From Sphingobacteriales bacterium (GTDB lineage: Bacteria; Bacteroidota; Bacteroidia; Chitinophagales; UBA2359), in assembly GCA_016700115.1 (NCBI GenBank), contig CP064999.1, positions 2,666,001 to 2,730,000 on the forward strand: 64,000 nt of DNA, read 5' to 3'. Positions 43,358 through 50,817 of the stretch are shown here, piece by piece. Below the pieces are notes generated by a model. It was not told where the DNA came from. It saw only the letters and a list, made by a program, of their open reading frames with translations, and made no database searches. Made by a program: the position numbers and the translations under genes. The number at the start of each line of letters is the position of its first letter. Positions within the stretch are counted from its first letter, which is position 1.

Positions 43358-43927
43358 TTATTGGGTTTTTATTTTGATTGCAACTAAAACATGAGAAACG
43401 ATCAGCAGTAAATTGTCAAAATGTGCCAAAATATCTATTCTGGGAATACGGCTAAGTGGAAATCCAATTGCAGCAACAAACAAGAATATACCGATCCAGG
43501 GAGCAATCTTTTTGGTTCTGATGAGTTGAATGCCAAGAACTGCAAGGCTTAGAGGAAACAAAGCCCCAGGCAGGAACAAAACAGGAATTATGCCTGCTCC
43601 GATTTTTGCAATTAACCCATCAATTTCTGCCTGAGTAGTATATCCAAAAGCGTTGGTGTAAATTCCATCATAACCAAACCCGGCACCTCCGATACAGGCA
43701 TAAACAGCTATTAAAAAGCCAACAACTGCATATTTAGGCAACTCAATTTTAAGGAAAGAGAACATGCCCTGCAATGCGACTATCCAAAAGGTAAAGCTCA
43801 ATACTTGAATCCATCCGGCTGTTATGGTCAGCAATCCATTAACCCAAAAAAACTGAGCGATAGAGATTAGAACAGGTGCAGCGACCATTGAGAAGATCCA
43901 AAGACGATGTTGTAATGTGTTGTTCAT
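43358..43927 (-). CDS. six-helix membrane protein next to a cupin gene
   Basis: 189 residues from ATG 43927. About six TM helices (LWIFSMVAAPVLISIAQFFWV; AGWIQVLSFTFWIVALQGMF; YAVVGFLIAVYACIGGAGF; IGAGIIPVLFLPGALFPLSLAVLGI; IAPWIGIFLFVAAIGFPL; FDNLLLIVSHVLVAIKI). Not recognised. It starts 6 bp after the cupin stop, so the two form an operon under the divergent TetR control region. Confidence 0.8.
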   Translation of the reverse strand: MNNTLQHRLWIFSMVAAPVLISIAQFFWVNGLLTITAGWIQVLSFTFWIVALQGMFSFLKIELPKYAVVGFLIAVYACIGGAGFGYDGIYTNAFGYTTQAEIDGLIAKIGAGIIPVLFLPGALFPLSLAVLGIQLIRTKKIAPWIGIFLFVAAIGFPLSRIPRIDILAHFDNLLLIVSHVLVAIKIKTQ

Positions 43928-43933
43928 TGTTTA

Positions 43934-44491
43934 TTATTTAATTGGTTTAGGAGCGTTTTCAAAATGTTTATACTTGCCGAGCAAGTTTCCTATAAAGACA
44001 GTTACCGGAAATATTACTTTTTTTACAAAAACAGGAATGTCTTTTAAATCATACTCTGTTTTGTAGCGGGTCATTAAAAAAGCGCTGTCAAAAAGGTCAC
44101 CTTCAGGTTTGCCTGCTTTTTCCATTGACCGGTAAATTCCGGTGAGAAAATAGTCAATCGTGTTTGCCGGTTTTATATAACCACTACATTCCAGAACAAC
44201 TTCACCGGCGTTCCAAAATCTATGCATAGCTCCTTTAGGAAACATGACACTTTCTCCTTCTTTAAGGTAAGCCTCTTGCTGATTTTCAATCTGATAACCC
44301 ATCAAACCGGTCATTACAGTCAAACATTCATCTTGTTTGAAGTGAACATGAAATGGAGGACCTGATCCGGGTTGTAATTTGTTGGACACAATCATTTTTG
44401 GGACACCCTCTTCATGTTCAATAGCATGAAATATCAGTACTTCACCAAATGGAGAACGAATGGTATGTGGCAATTCAAATGGGTAATTCAT
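43934..44491 (-). CDS. cupin-domain protein
   Basis: 185 residues from ATG 44491. Cupin_2 barrel: metal-site motif 1 PPFHVHFKQDECLTVMTG (His-x-His and Glu, about 46-63) and motif 2 with H91 in PKGAMHRFWNAGE. The C-terminal third (YFLTGIYRSMEKAGKPEGDLFDSAFLMTRYKTEYDLKDIP...) contains a hydrophobic stretch VFVKKVIFPVTVFIGNLLGKY that may associate with the membrane. Probably the regulated gene of the facing TetR repressor; ligand unknown. Confidence 0.85.
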   Translation of the reverse strand: MNYPFELPHTIRSPFGEVLIFHAIEHEEGVPKMIVSNKLQPGSGPPFHVHFKQDECLTVMTGLMGYQIENQQEAYLKEGESVMFPKGAMHRFWNAGEVVLECSGYIKPANTIDYFLTGIYRSMEKAGKPEGDLFDSAFLMTRYKTEYDLKDIPVFVKKVIFPVTVFIGNLLGKYKHFENAPKPIK

Positions 44492-44502
44492 AATGTTTTT
44501 TG

Positions 44503-44510
44503 CAAAAATA
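44503..44510 (-). promoter_or_regulatory. -7 box of the cupin operon
   Basis: TATTTTTG on the minus strand, overlapping the left arm of operator 1. Confidence 0.6.
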
Positions 44511-44523
44511 GTACATCGTACTA
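44509..44523. promoter_or_regulatory. TetR operator 1
   Basis: TAGTACATCGTACTA, perfect 6-bp arms with a 3-bp spacer, extending to 13-bp arms (44502-44514/44518-44530, GCAAAAATAGTAC/GTACTAATTTTGC) with one mismatch. It sits between the cupin operon and the tetR-family gene and covers both -7 boxes. Confidence 0.8.
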
Positions 44524-44529
44524 ATTTTG
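44522..44529 (+). promoter_or_regulatory. -7 box of the TetR-family gene
   Basis: TAATTTTG, exact TAnnTTTG, overlapping the right arm of operator 1; ATG is 40 bp downstream. Confidence 0.6.
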
Positions 44530-44540
44530 CAAATTATTTT

Positions 44541-44555
44541 TAGTACATTGTGCTA
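44541..44555. promoter_or_regulatory. TetR operator 2
   Basis: TAGTACATTGTGCTA, the same 15-mer as operator 1 with two changes (consensus TAGTACATYGTRCTA). Centre-to-centre distance to operator 1 is 32 bp, about three helical turns, so two dimers could bind the same face. Confidence 0.75.
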
Positions 44556-44568
44556 AATTTTTCAAAAA

Positions 44569-45195
44569 ATGAAAACGAAAGCGCAAATTCTTCAGAAAGC
44601 CCTGTTATTGTTTAATGAGAAAGGATATATAAATGTGGGAGTCAGAGAGATAGCCCGTGATTTAGATATAAGCCCCGGTAACCTTTCTTACCATTTTGGA
44701 AAGAAAGAAGATATTTTAATTGCATTGCTAAATCAGTTTAGAGATGCTAACTCTTCGTTGTATGAAGAATATTTTGAGAAGGATGCCACATTAAGTCATT
44801 TTCTCCAACTAATGAAAAGTATATTTGAATCTCAATATCAATACAGAGGAGTTTTTATAGGTAATCAATACATTCAGTCAGAGCTAAAATCAGCGGATTC
44901 GTTTAACTATAAAGAAACCTATAATAATAGAGTGGCAGGATTTACAAGAATCTTTAAAACATTGATTGAGGCAGGACAAATTCAGTCAACTGATGAAGAT
45001 ATTGCTTTCCTTGTGTCTTTGCTTACTTTGATAGGTAGGTTTTGGATTCAAGAAGCCACATTATTTAATCATTCTCCCGATAAAGAAACGACAATCCTAT
45101 ATTATATAACGCTACTGTCAAAACAACTTTCTCTTTTTGCCACACAAACCGGTCTTGATTCAATAGAGCAATTTAAAAACAATACCGGGAATTGA
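44569..45195 (+). CDS. TetR/AcrR-family transcriptional regulator
   Basis: 208 residues from ATG 44569. N-terminal helix-turn-helix: AQILQKALLLFNEKGYINVGVREIARDLDISPGNLSYHFGKKEDILIALL (about 5-54). The C-terminal ligand/dimer domain is helical without a recognised ligand pocket. Divergent from the cupin operon, with 77 bp between the starts that hold two matching palindromes; autoregulation and repression of the cupin gene are inferred. Confidence 0.93.
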   Translation: MKTKAQILQKALLLFNEKGYINVGVREIARDLDISPGNLSYHFGKKEDILIALLNQFRDANSSLYEEYFEKDATLSHFLQLMKSIFESQYQYRGVFIGNQYIQSELKSADSFNYKETYNNRVAGFTRIFKTLIEAGQIQSTDEDIAFLVSLLTLIGRFWIQEATLFNHSPDKETTILYYITLLSKQLSLFATQTGLDSIEQFKNNTGN

Positions 45196-45226
45196 TTTTT
45201 AGGATTAACCAGTTTGAGGGTTAAAG

Positions 45227-45748
45227 TTAGGATTTATGGCTATCAGAGCTGAATAGCATTAAAGGAGTATTGTCATTAGAGAAGTTGATATTTTTTAGGT
45301 AATTAAAACCGAGTCGGTTTAGTAATGATATTGATTTGTGGTTATCTTCTACGGTAATGCCATAAACCTCAGGAATATCTAAATGTTCCTTAGCGTATTT
45401 TAAGGTGGCGTTTGCTATTTCGTAAGCATATCCTTTACCGTGATATGCAGGCAGAAAAGCAAATCCAATATCGGGTTTGTCCAAATTTTCGCGGAAAACA
45501 AGACCACACATACCGATGGGACATTTGTCGGCTATGGTTTCGACCATACACAGGCCGAAACCATTCAAAGTATAACTTTTTAGAGGGCTGTTTAACAGGT
45601 AGTTTTGGGCTTGATCTACAGTTTTAACATTGCTGTTGCCTATAAACCGTATCCACCCTTCGCTGTTTAAAAGTTCGATTATAAACTCTGAATCTGTCAA
45701 CTCAAACTTCCGTAAACTCAACCTCTTAGTTTGAAAAATAAAGTTCAT
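45227..45748 (-). CDS. GNAT-family N-acetyltransferase (RimJ/RimL type)
   Basis: 173 residues from ATG 45748. Acetyltransf_3 layout: FQTKRLSLRKFELTDSEFIIELLNSEGWIRFIGN at the N-terminus, PDIGFAFLPAYHGKGYAYEIANATLKYA as the acetyl-CoA binding core (H-G-K-G-Y-A, about residues 103-108), then VEDNHKSISLLNRLGF. Overlaps the upstream VOC gene by four bases (ATGA), so the two are translationally coupled. Substrate unknown. Confidence 0.9.
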   Translation of the reverse strand: MNFIFQTKRLSLRKFELTDSEFIIELLNSEGWIRFIGNSNVKTVDQAQNYLLNSPLKSYTLNGFGLCMVETIADKCPIGMCGLVFRENLDKPDIGFAFLPAYHGKGYAYEIANATLKYAKEHLDIPEVYGITVEDNHKSISLLNRLGFNYLKNINFSNDNTPLMLFSSDSHKS

Positions 45749-46137
45749 ACTTCATCAGTTAAGGGCTTTGAATACAGAGCTATTCTGTTCCCTTCACAAT
45801 CCTGAAATTCGGCAACAAATCCTATGGAACCAACTGAGGTTTTTGGGTAAAGAACTTTCCCGCCATTTTCGACTGCTTTGTTGAGAATTAGGTCTATATC
45901 GTTGCAGCCGAAATAGACCAAAGTGCCATTAATGGTTGGTTTGTAAGTTTCACCTTTTGCAAGCGAACCGCTAATTCCCGTTCCGTTTTCAATAAAAGGA
46001 AAATGAGCCATTTCGTTTCCGTCAATATTTTCGGTAAAAAATTCGAAACCAAAAACTGCCCGGTAAAATTGAATAGCCCTTAAAACATTGGTTACCGGAA
46101 TTTCAAAATACACAACCGGGTTTGAAATCGTATTCAT
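45745..46137 (-). CDS. VOC-family (glyoxalase-like) protein
   Basis: 130 residues from ATG 46137. Two beta-alpha-beta-beta-beta modules: VVYFEIPVTNVLRAIQFYRAVFGFEF and GTLVYFGCNDIDLILNKAVENGGKVLYPKT, ending VAEFQDCEGNRIALYS. Typical of single-domain bleomycin-resistance/glyoxalase superfamily proteins (about 120-130 aa). Metal ligands and substrate cannot be assigned. Operon with the GNAT gene. Confidence 0.88.
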   Translation of the reverse strand: MNTISNPVVYFEIPVTNVLRAIQFYRAVFGFEFFTENIDGNEMAHFPFIENGTGISGSLAKGETYKPTINGTLVYFGCNDIDLILNKAVENGGKVLYPKTSVGSIGFVAEFQDCEGNRIALYSKPLTDEV

Positions 46138-46191
46138 AAGTTTTTAAAAAATTAAATGTTAAAACTAAGACTATAAAACACTTTTGAATCT

Positions 46192-46806
46192 TTAACTGAG
46201 TTTCTCCTTTTCCATAAATACACCAATTTGTCTCTCGTTTGAATTGCTGCTTTGCTTTAGTTCGTTGATGATATTCTGTTGTTCGACCGAAGTTTTGTTT
46301 TGGCTTAATTTTTTCTTTGCCTGAAGGTTTGTAACAGTTATTTTAAAACCGACTATTCCTTTCATCATTCCAGTTTTATAGGTTTCGGGCAGTTTTTCCC
46401 ATTGTTCCAGATAAGATGAATCAAAATTGCTGATGGTATTGTTCAGCAGGTTCATCGCTTCATCGGGTTCAACTACTAATTTTGCCTGACCATAAGCATG
46501 AACCGACAAGTAATTCCAGGTCGGAACATTTAGTTCTTTTTCGTAGTGTTTTGGTGAGATATAGGCATGAGGTTCTGAAAATATTACCAAAACTGTTTGG
46601 TTTTCTATTTCTTTCCATTGCTCGTTTGCTTTTGCAAAATGAGAATACAAAACGATGCTTCCATTTTCCTCAGTAACTATGAAAGGCAAATGTGTAGCAA
46701 TTGGCAAATCCTTCTTGGTTGTTATGATGATTGCAAAACTAAACTGTTGCATAAATGCGACAATTTCGTTGTGGTCTGTCATCAAATTTAATTTAGGGAT
46801 GTACAT
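46192..46806 (-). CDS. PaiB-type FMN-binding negative transcriptional regulator
   Basis: 204 residues from ATG 46806. PaiB/FMN_bind_2 pattern: MYIPKLNLMTDHNEIVAFMQQFSFAIIITTKKDLPIATHLPFIV, SHFAKANEQWKEI, VIFSEPHAYISPKHYEKELNVPTWNYLSVHAYGQAKLV and the C-terminal IVGFKITVTNLQAKKKLSQNK. In Bacillus PaiB was described as a repressor of protease genes, but most homologues are split-barrel flavin/heme-binding proteins, so the regulatory name may mislead. Confidence 0.88.
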   Translation of the reverse strand: MYIPKLNLMTDHNEIVAFMQQFSFAIIITTKKDLPIATHLPFIVTEENGSIVLYSHFAKANEQWKEIENQTVLVIFSEPHAYISPKHYEKELNVPTWNYLSVHAYGQAKLVVEPDEAMNLLNNTISNFDSSYLEQWEKLPETYKTGMMKGIVGFKITVTNLQAKKKLSQNKTSVEQQNIINELKQSSNSNERQIGVFMEKEKLS

Positions 46807-46861
46807 AAAAGGAATTAATACAAGTTAAAGCCAAGAGTATTTTTAAAAACGCAAGGGCTTA

Positions 46862-47635
46862 TCAAATAAATCCTGCTCCCAAGGCAATGGAAACAATAAT
46901 TAACAGAATAGACACGGACACCTGTAAGAAACGGAAGGTTATTTTTTTTAACAGTTTATTTCCAAGAAAAGCACCTGCAATGGCTGATAAAGTAGCAAAA
47001 GTTACAAGGAGCAGGTTGTTACCAAGTCCTGCTTTGGTAAATTTTGTGGCATAGACGCTCAAACGAGTAATATCAACAAAAGTTGAAACTACAACTGCCG
47101 TTCCGATAAAAGATTCTTTGGAAAGCCCGGCTTTTATTAAAAAAGCACTACGCAAAGCCCCCTGATTTCCTGAAAGCCCACCAAAAAATCCGCTTAATAT
47201 ACCTCCGACAGGAAGTTTGTTTTTATCAAAGGTTAGAGTGCTAAAATAAGGTATCAAGTCCATACTTGCAAAAATGATGATCAGGATAGAAATCAATAGT
47301 TTTACCGGATACACCTCGAATGAATGACCAATCAATTGGTAAGAAAATAAGGCTTTTTGATCAGGAATTTGAAGCAATAACCACGAACCCAAAATGGCAG
47401 CCAAAACAGCAGGGACACCAAAACGCAACAAAACTTCTTTGTCTGCTTTGCGACCCACCAAAAGTAGTTTGAAAATATTGTTAAAAAAGTGCACAACACC
47501 GGTTAAAGCAATCGCTAAATCAACAGGAAAAAAAATCATAAAAATGGGAGTCAACATAGTTCCCAATCCAAAACCTGAAAAGAAGGTAAGTACAGCGAAT
47601 AAAAAGGCGAGCAGGGAAACAATAAAGATTTCCAT
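46862..47635 (-). CDS. TauE/SafE-family membrane permease
   Basis: 257 residues from ATG 47635. About eight TM helices in two repeats; first-repeat signature FFSGFGLGTMLTPIFMIFFPVDLAIALTGVVHFFNNIFKL and second-repeat GGILSGFFGGLSGNQGALRSAFLIKAGLSKESFIGTAVVVSTFVD. Family members export sulfite or other organosulfur anions, but substrate prediction is unreliable. It follows the DoxX gene by 3 bp, one operon. Confidence 0.9.
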   Translation of the reverse strand: MEIFIVSLLAFLFAVLTFFSGFGLGTMLTPIFMIFFPVDLAIALTGVVHFFNNIFKLLLVGRKADKEVLLRFGVPAVLAAILGSWLLLQIPDQKALFSYQLIGHSFEVYPVKLLISILIIIFASMDLIPYFSTLTFDKNKLPVGGILSGFFGGLSGNQGALRSAFLIKAGLSKESFIGTAVVVSTFVDITRLSVYATKFTKAGLGNNLLLVTFATLSAIAGAFLGNKLLKKITFRFLQVSVSILLIIVSIALGAGFI

Positions 47636-47638
47636 GGG

Positions 47639-48070
47639 CTAAAATGTTTGATTTAGTTTTTGGTCAACTGACCAATTCCCTCCACCTTTGATAAGTAAAA
47701 AAAAGCTGCCAAGCAACATAGACCAATCTGTACGGCTGCTATGCAGCATTTCCCAAAATCCCTGATTAACTAAAATATCGGTTTTTGTAGTCATTATTGC
47801 CACCAATATGATGATGATTGTTGGAATAACAGACAGGCGTGTCAGAAATCCTGCTAAAATAAAAGTGCCACATACAATTTCAAAAAATCCTACAAAACTG
47901 CCTAAAAACTCAGGGTAGGGTAGTCCAATTTTTTCAAAACGCCCTGCCCCACGAATGGCTGGGAATAGAAATTTCTGAATACCTTCAGAAAGAAAAACGG
48001 CACCGACTAACAAGCGGATTAAAACTGTTGTTTTGGACTTATCGGTTTGTAAGATTTTTCGAATTAGCAT
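47639..48070 (-). CDS. DoxX-family membrane protein
   Basis: 143 residues from ATG 48070. Four TM helices with the DoxX/SURF4-like motif VLIRLLVGAVFLSEGIQKFLFPAIRGAGRFEKIGLPYPEFLGSFVGFFEIVCGTFILAGFLTRLSVIPTIIIILVAIMTTK. DoxX proteins are linked to redox or thiosulfate metabolism in some lineages, consistent with the co-transcribed TauE/SafE permease, but this is weak evidence. Confidence 0.88.
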   Translation of the reverse strand: MLIRKILQTDKSKTTVLIRLLVGAVFLSEGIQKFLFPAIRGAGRFEKIGLPYPEFLGSFVGFFEIVCGTFILAGFLTRLSVIPTIIIILVAIMTTKTDILVNQGFWEMLHSSRTDWSMLLGSFFLLIKGGGNWSVDQKLNQTF

Positions 48071-48576
48071 CTATAATGTCAATGATGAAAGAGCAATATG
48101 AGAAGGGAATTGGTAACCTTATCTGCAAAGTTAATTTTTCTGAAACAGGTTTCCAAACTGACAATGTTTGACGGTGATAGAGTGATGTTTAAGTTGATAT
48201 ATATATACCAAGGTATGAAGTTAGTTTTTTTCTGTTTGTTTTCGGATACAAAGCCGGGGATAAAAATCAGTTGTTTCAAAAAACTCATGGTTTTTTTATA
48301 GATTTAATACATTTTCGCTCCACTTGTTTATATAATCTGTTTATAAGTAAAAATTTGAACGATACAACCTATCTTTGCCAATTAGGTTTGATTCAATACA
48401 GGTTATTGCCCGAAAGGTTAAATCTAAATTATTTCACCACTTTTGATTTTCATCTATTACTTTTTATCATGTAAATCTGTAATTGAACCTTCCGGAGCGT
48501 TTAAGATTTGATTATATCGTTTAATCTTGTGTTTTAACCTAAACCTGACCATCTACACCCTATTTATCTCAGCAAC
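48071..48576. other. divergent intergenic region doxX / 717-aa gene
   Basis: 506 bp, AT-rich. The short frames over it look like chance. One exact -7 box on the plus strand, TATCTTTG at 48370-48377, would give the downstream gene a leader of about 200 nt. No structure stands out. Confidence 0.4.
48370..48377 (+). promoter_or_regulatory. -7 box upstream of the 717-aa / 1031-aa pair
   Basis: TATCTTTG in an AT-rich stretch; TTTG at 48354-48357 is too close to be a standard -33 element. Confidence 0.4.
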
Positions 48577-50730
48577 ATGATAACTTTTGTCGTCAATCTA
48601 CATCCCGGTATTCCGGGCATGGCACATGCCGAACCTTTTTTATATTCTTTGATAAATGAGGAAAAAATACAGTTGATTTTTCCAACCACCGCCTCTGTAT
48701 CCCAACGCCTGGAGCAATCGGTTATGGAAGTGCGAAAAACTTTGGAAAGACGCGGGTTTGTCAAATGGCAGGTTGTTTTTCTAATCAATATTGATGCCCG
48801 ACAACAATCGCCGTACCGAGACAGCATTTCTGCACAAATGTTGCTGATCAGAAAATTGTTTTTAGAAGCAGGGCAGTTTCCCAATCGTCCGGCACAAACC
48901 CGCATAATTGCCCTTGACCAGGTCAATGAAGACGAGGCGATTCCTTCGATTGGAGCAAGCAAGTCTTATAAAGAATGTTGGGAGTTGGATGCTTTTGGTT
49001 ATATCCGGTCTTCTGCAAATTTCATTACAACTGATGCAGAAATGATGGAATTGGATTCAATCTGGCGGCGTATTAATTTAGACAATAGCATTGTCATTAA
49101 CAACGGATTTTCAGGACTTCCTCAAAACACGCAACAAGATGTAATGCAAGTGGTCAATAACATTATTCAAAAAGTAGAAGAAATGTTACAGCCATCCAAA
49201 CTTCAGAAAAAGGATTTTAATGCCAATCAACAGATTGCATATATTGATGAGCAAGTTTTGAAGGAGATAAAGAACGAGTTTTTTAAAAGATTGGAAACCA
49301 CCAAAAACGATCCTACCCGATATGCCAATTTTTTACCTTCGGGAGCATTAAAAATTTGCTTTAGTGAGCAATTTGGAATTTTTGCTTTGAAAAACGACCT
49401 GTTCAGATTGATGCGCTTGCCTTTTTTTATGAATCCCGATGTGTTTTTTCAAAAAAGCCTGCTCAAACTGTCTTTCCTGCTTACCCTGATTGCAGAGCAG
49501 GAAGACATCATTGTCAGTTTATCCGGCAAAAACTATACGGTTACCTTAAGCCTGAATGAACCGGAACTGATAAAGCTGATAGGAGATTATTGGGTACAGC
49601 TATATGATTTGGAGGTTAAATTAAACAATCGTTACAGTGTTCCCCCTCCCATTAAAATTAAACTTTTTCAGAACAATAACTGCGGATGCACAGAAGTGTT
49701 GGAAAAAGTTCAGTCTCAAATATTGCAGGTAGAGTTTTTAAGAACAAATGGAGATGTATTAAAATGGAATGAGTGGAATAAAGAGTTAAAAAAACAGTTG
49801 GAAGATTACAGCATTCAGGCCAAGCGAAAGATTCAGAATTGCATCAATGCAGGATTTAAGTCAGAATCAGATGCTTTAGAAAAACCGGTTGATCAGATCA
49901 ATAATTTGGTGGAGGATTTGGAACGTCAGCGACAAACTTTGCAAGAAGAAGCCAAACAAAATTTTTTATCAAAAGCCTATCACGACGATTGGGATGATTT
50001 CAGCCAACAACAGGAAGGGAAGTTAAAACCTTTATTGTTTAGTCGTCCGAGCATGGTTGAACTGACATGGATTGTAATTGTCAGCATCATCATATTAGGG
50101 GTTACCTTTACCAATGTCTATATTCGGTTCGAACCACTTGGGATTAAACTGGCCTATTATGCTTTGGTATTAGGCTTTATGTTGGCACCTGTTTTTTTGG
50201 CGATTTGGTTGGCCGGCAGAAAACACAGAAAAGACATCCGGCGTATTTTACAATATACATTTGATGGCGCACAGGAAAGGCGCACAAATATAAACAATGA
50301 ATTTGACCGTCAGAAAGTCTATCTGAAATCGCTGTGTAATCTGAATGTGGTCAGAGGAAATTATGATCGTGCTTGTAAAGCTCAGTTAGAACAGCAACAA
50401 ATCAACATTCTTTACGATTTTCATCGTAGAAATTTGCAAAATCATAAAAATATAGCGAGCAAAATACTCAATGCTTTTGGAAAAAACACCAACAACATTA
50501 CCTCAGAGTATAATCAGAAAATGACTGAACCTGATATAAACCTTCCACCATCGGCAAACTTGGCATATATGCCGGTATCTTATATTTTTACCGGACAAAG
50601 GGAGGAGTTCAGAGTGGGTTCGGTTGAAAACACTACTTACGTGATTACCTCAAAATGTGCGCGTTTAATCAGCATGGTTTCTTTTAGTCAGGATTTAATT
50701 TATACAAAAGATACTCTTTTCCACAAATAG
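48577..50730 (+). CDS. unrecognised coiled-coil membrane protein paired with the 1031-aa protein
   Basis: 717 residues from ATG 48577. Residues 1-170 form a compact alpha/beta region (TFVVNLHPGIPGMAHAEPFLYSLINEEKIQLIFPTT; WQVVFLINIDARQQ; TRIIALDQVNEDE), like a Rossmann or vWA-type fold but without a MIDAS motif. Residues about 175-490 are mostly helical, with a coiled coil near 400-480 (LKKQLEDYSIQAKRKIQ; INNLVEDLERQRQTLQEEAKQ). Two TM helices follow (about 495-515 and 525-547), then a second helical stretch and a short beta-rich tail (SYIFTGQREEFRVGSVENTTYVITSKC). No family recognised. It is 87 bp ahead of the 1031-aa gene on the same strand. Confidence 0.75.
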   Translation: MITFVVNLHPGIPGMAHAEPFLYSLINEEKIQLIFPTTASVSQRLEQSVMEVRKTLERRGFVKWQVVFLINIDARQQSPYRDSISAQMLLIRKLFLEAGQFPNRPAQTRIIALDQVNEDEAIPSIGASKSYKECWELDAFGYIRSSANFITTDAEMMELDSIWRRINLDNSIVINNGFSGLPQNTQQDVMQVVNNIIQKVEEMLQPSKLQKKDFNANQQIAYIDEQVLKEIKNEFFKRLETTKNDPTRYANFLPSGALKICFSEQFGIFALKNDLFRLMRLPFFMNPDVFFQKSLLKLSFLLTLIAEQEDIIVSLSGKNYTVTLSLNEPELIKLIGDYWVQLYDLEVKLNNRYSVPPPIKIKLFQNNNCGCTEVLEKVQSQILQVEFLRTNGDVLKWNEWNKELKKQLEDYSIQAKRKIQNCINAGFKSESDALEKPVDQINNLVEDLERQRQTLQEEAKQNFLSKAYHDDWDDFSQQQEGKLKPLLFSRPSMVELTWIVIVSIIILGVTFTNVYIRFEPLGIKLAYYALVLGFMLAPVFLAIWLAGRKHRKDIRRILQYTFDGAQERRTNINNEFDRQKVYLKSLCNLNVVRGNYDRACKAQLEQQQINILYDFHRRNLQNHKNIASKILNAFGKNTNNITSEYNQKMTEPDINLPPSANLAYMPVSYIFTGQREEFRVGSVENTTYVITSKCARLISMVSFSQDLIYTKDTLFHK

Positions 50731-50817
50731 TAAAACCGGTTCATTGCTCAACTACAAAGATTAAAACTTTAAAAAAATCCTGCTCTTTATTTTTTAGTTC
50801 CACACCTATACGATTTC

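Noticed and set aside
46192..46806. PaiB as a dedicated protease-gene repressor
   Set aside because: The family name rests on one Bacillus study; sequence only supports an FMN/heme-binding split-barrel protein.
48079..48301. Short frames on both strands upstream of the 717-aa gene
   Set aside because: No start context, no family resemblance, AT-rich random appearance.
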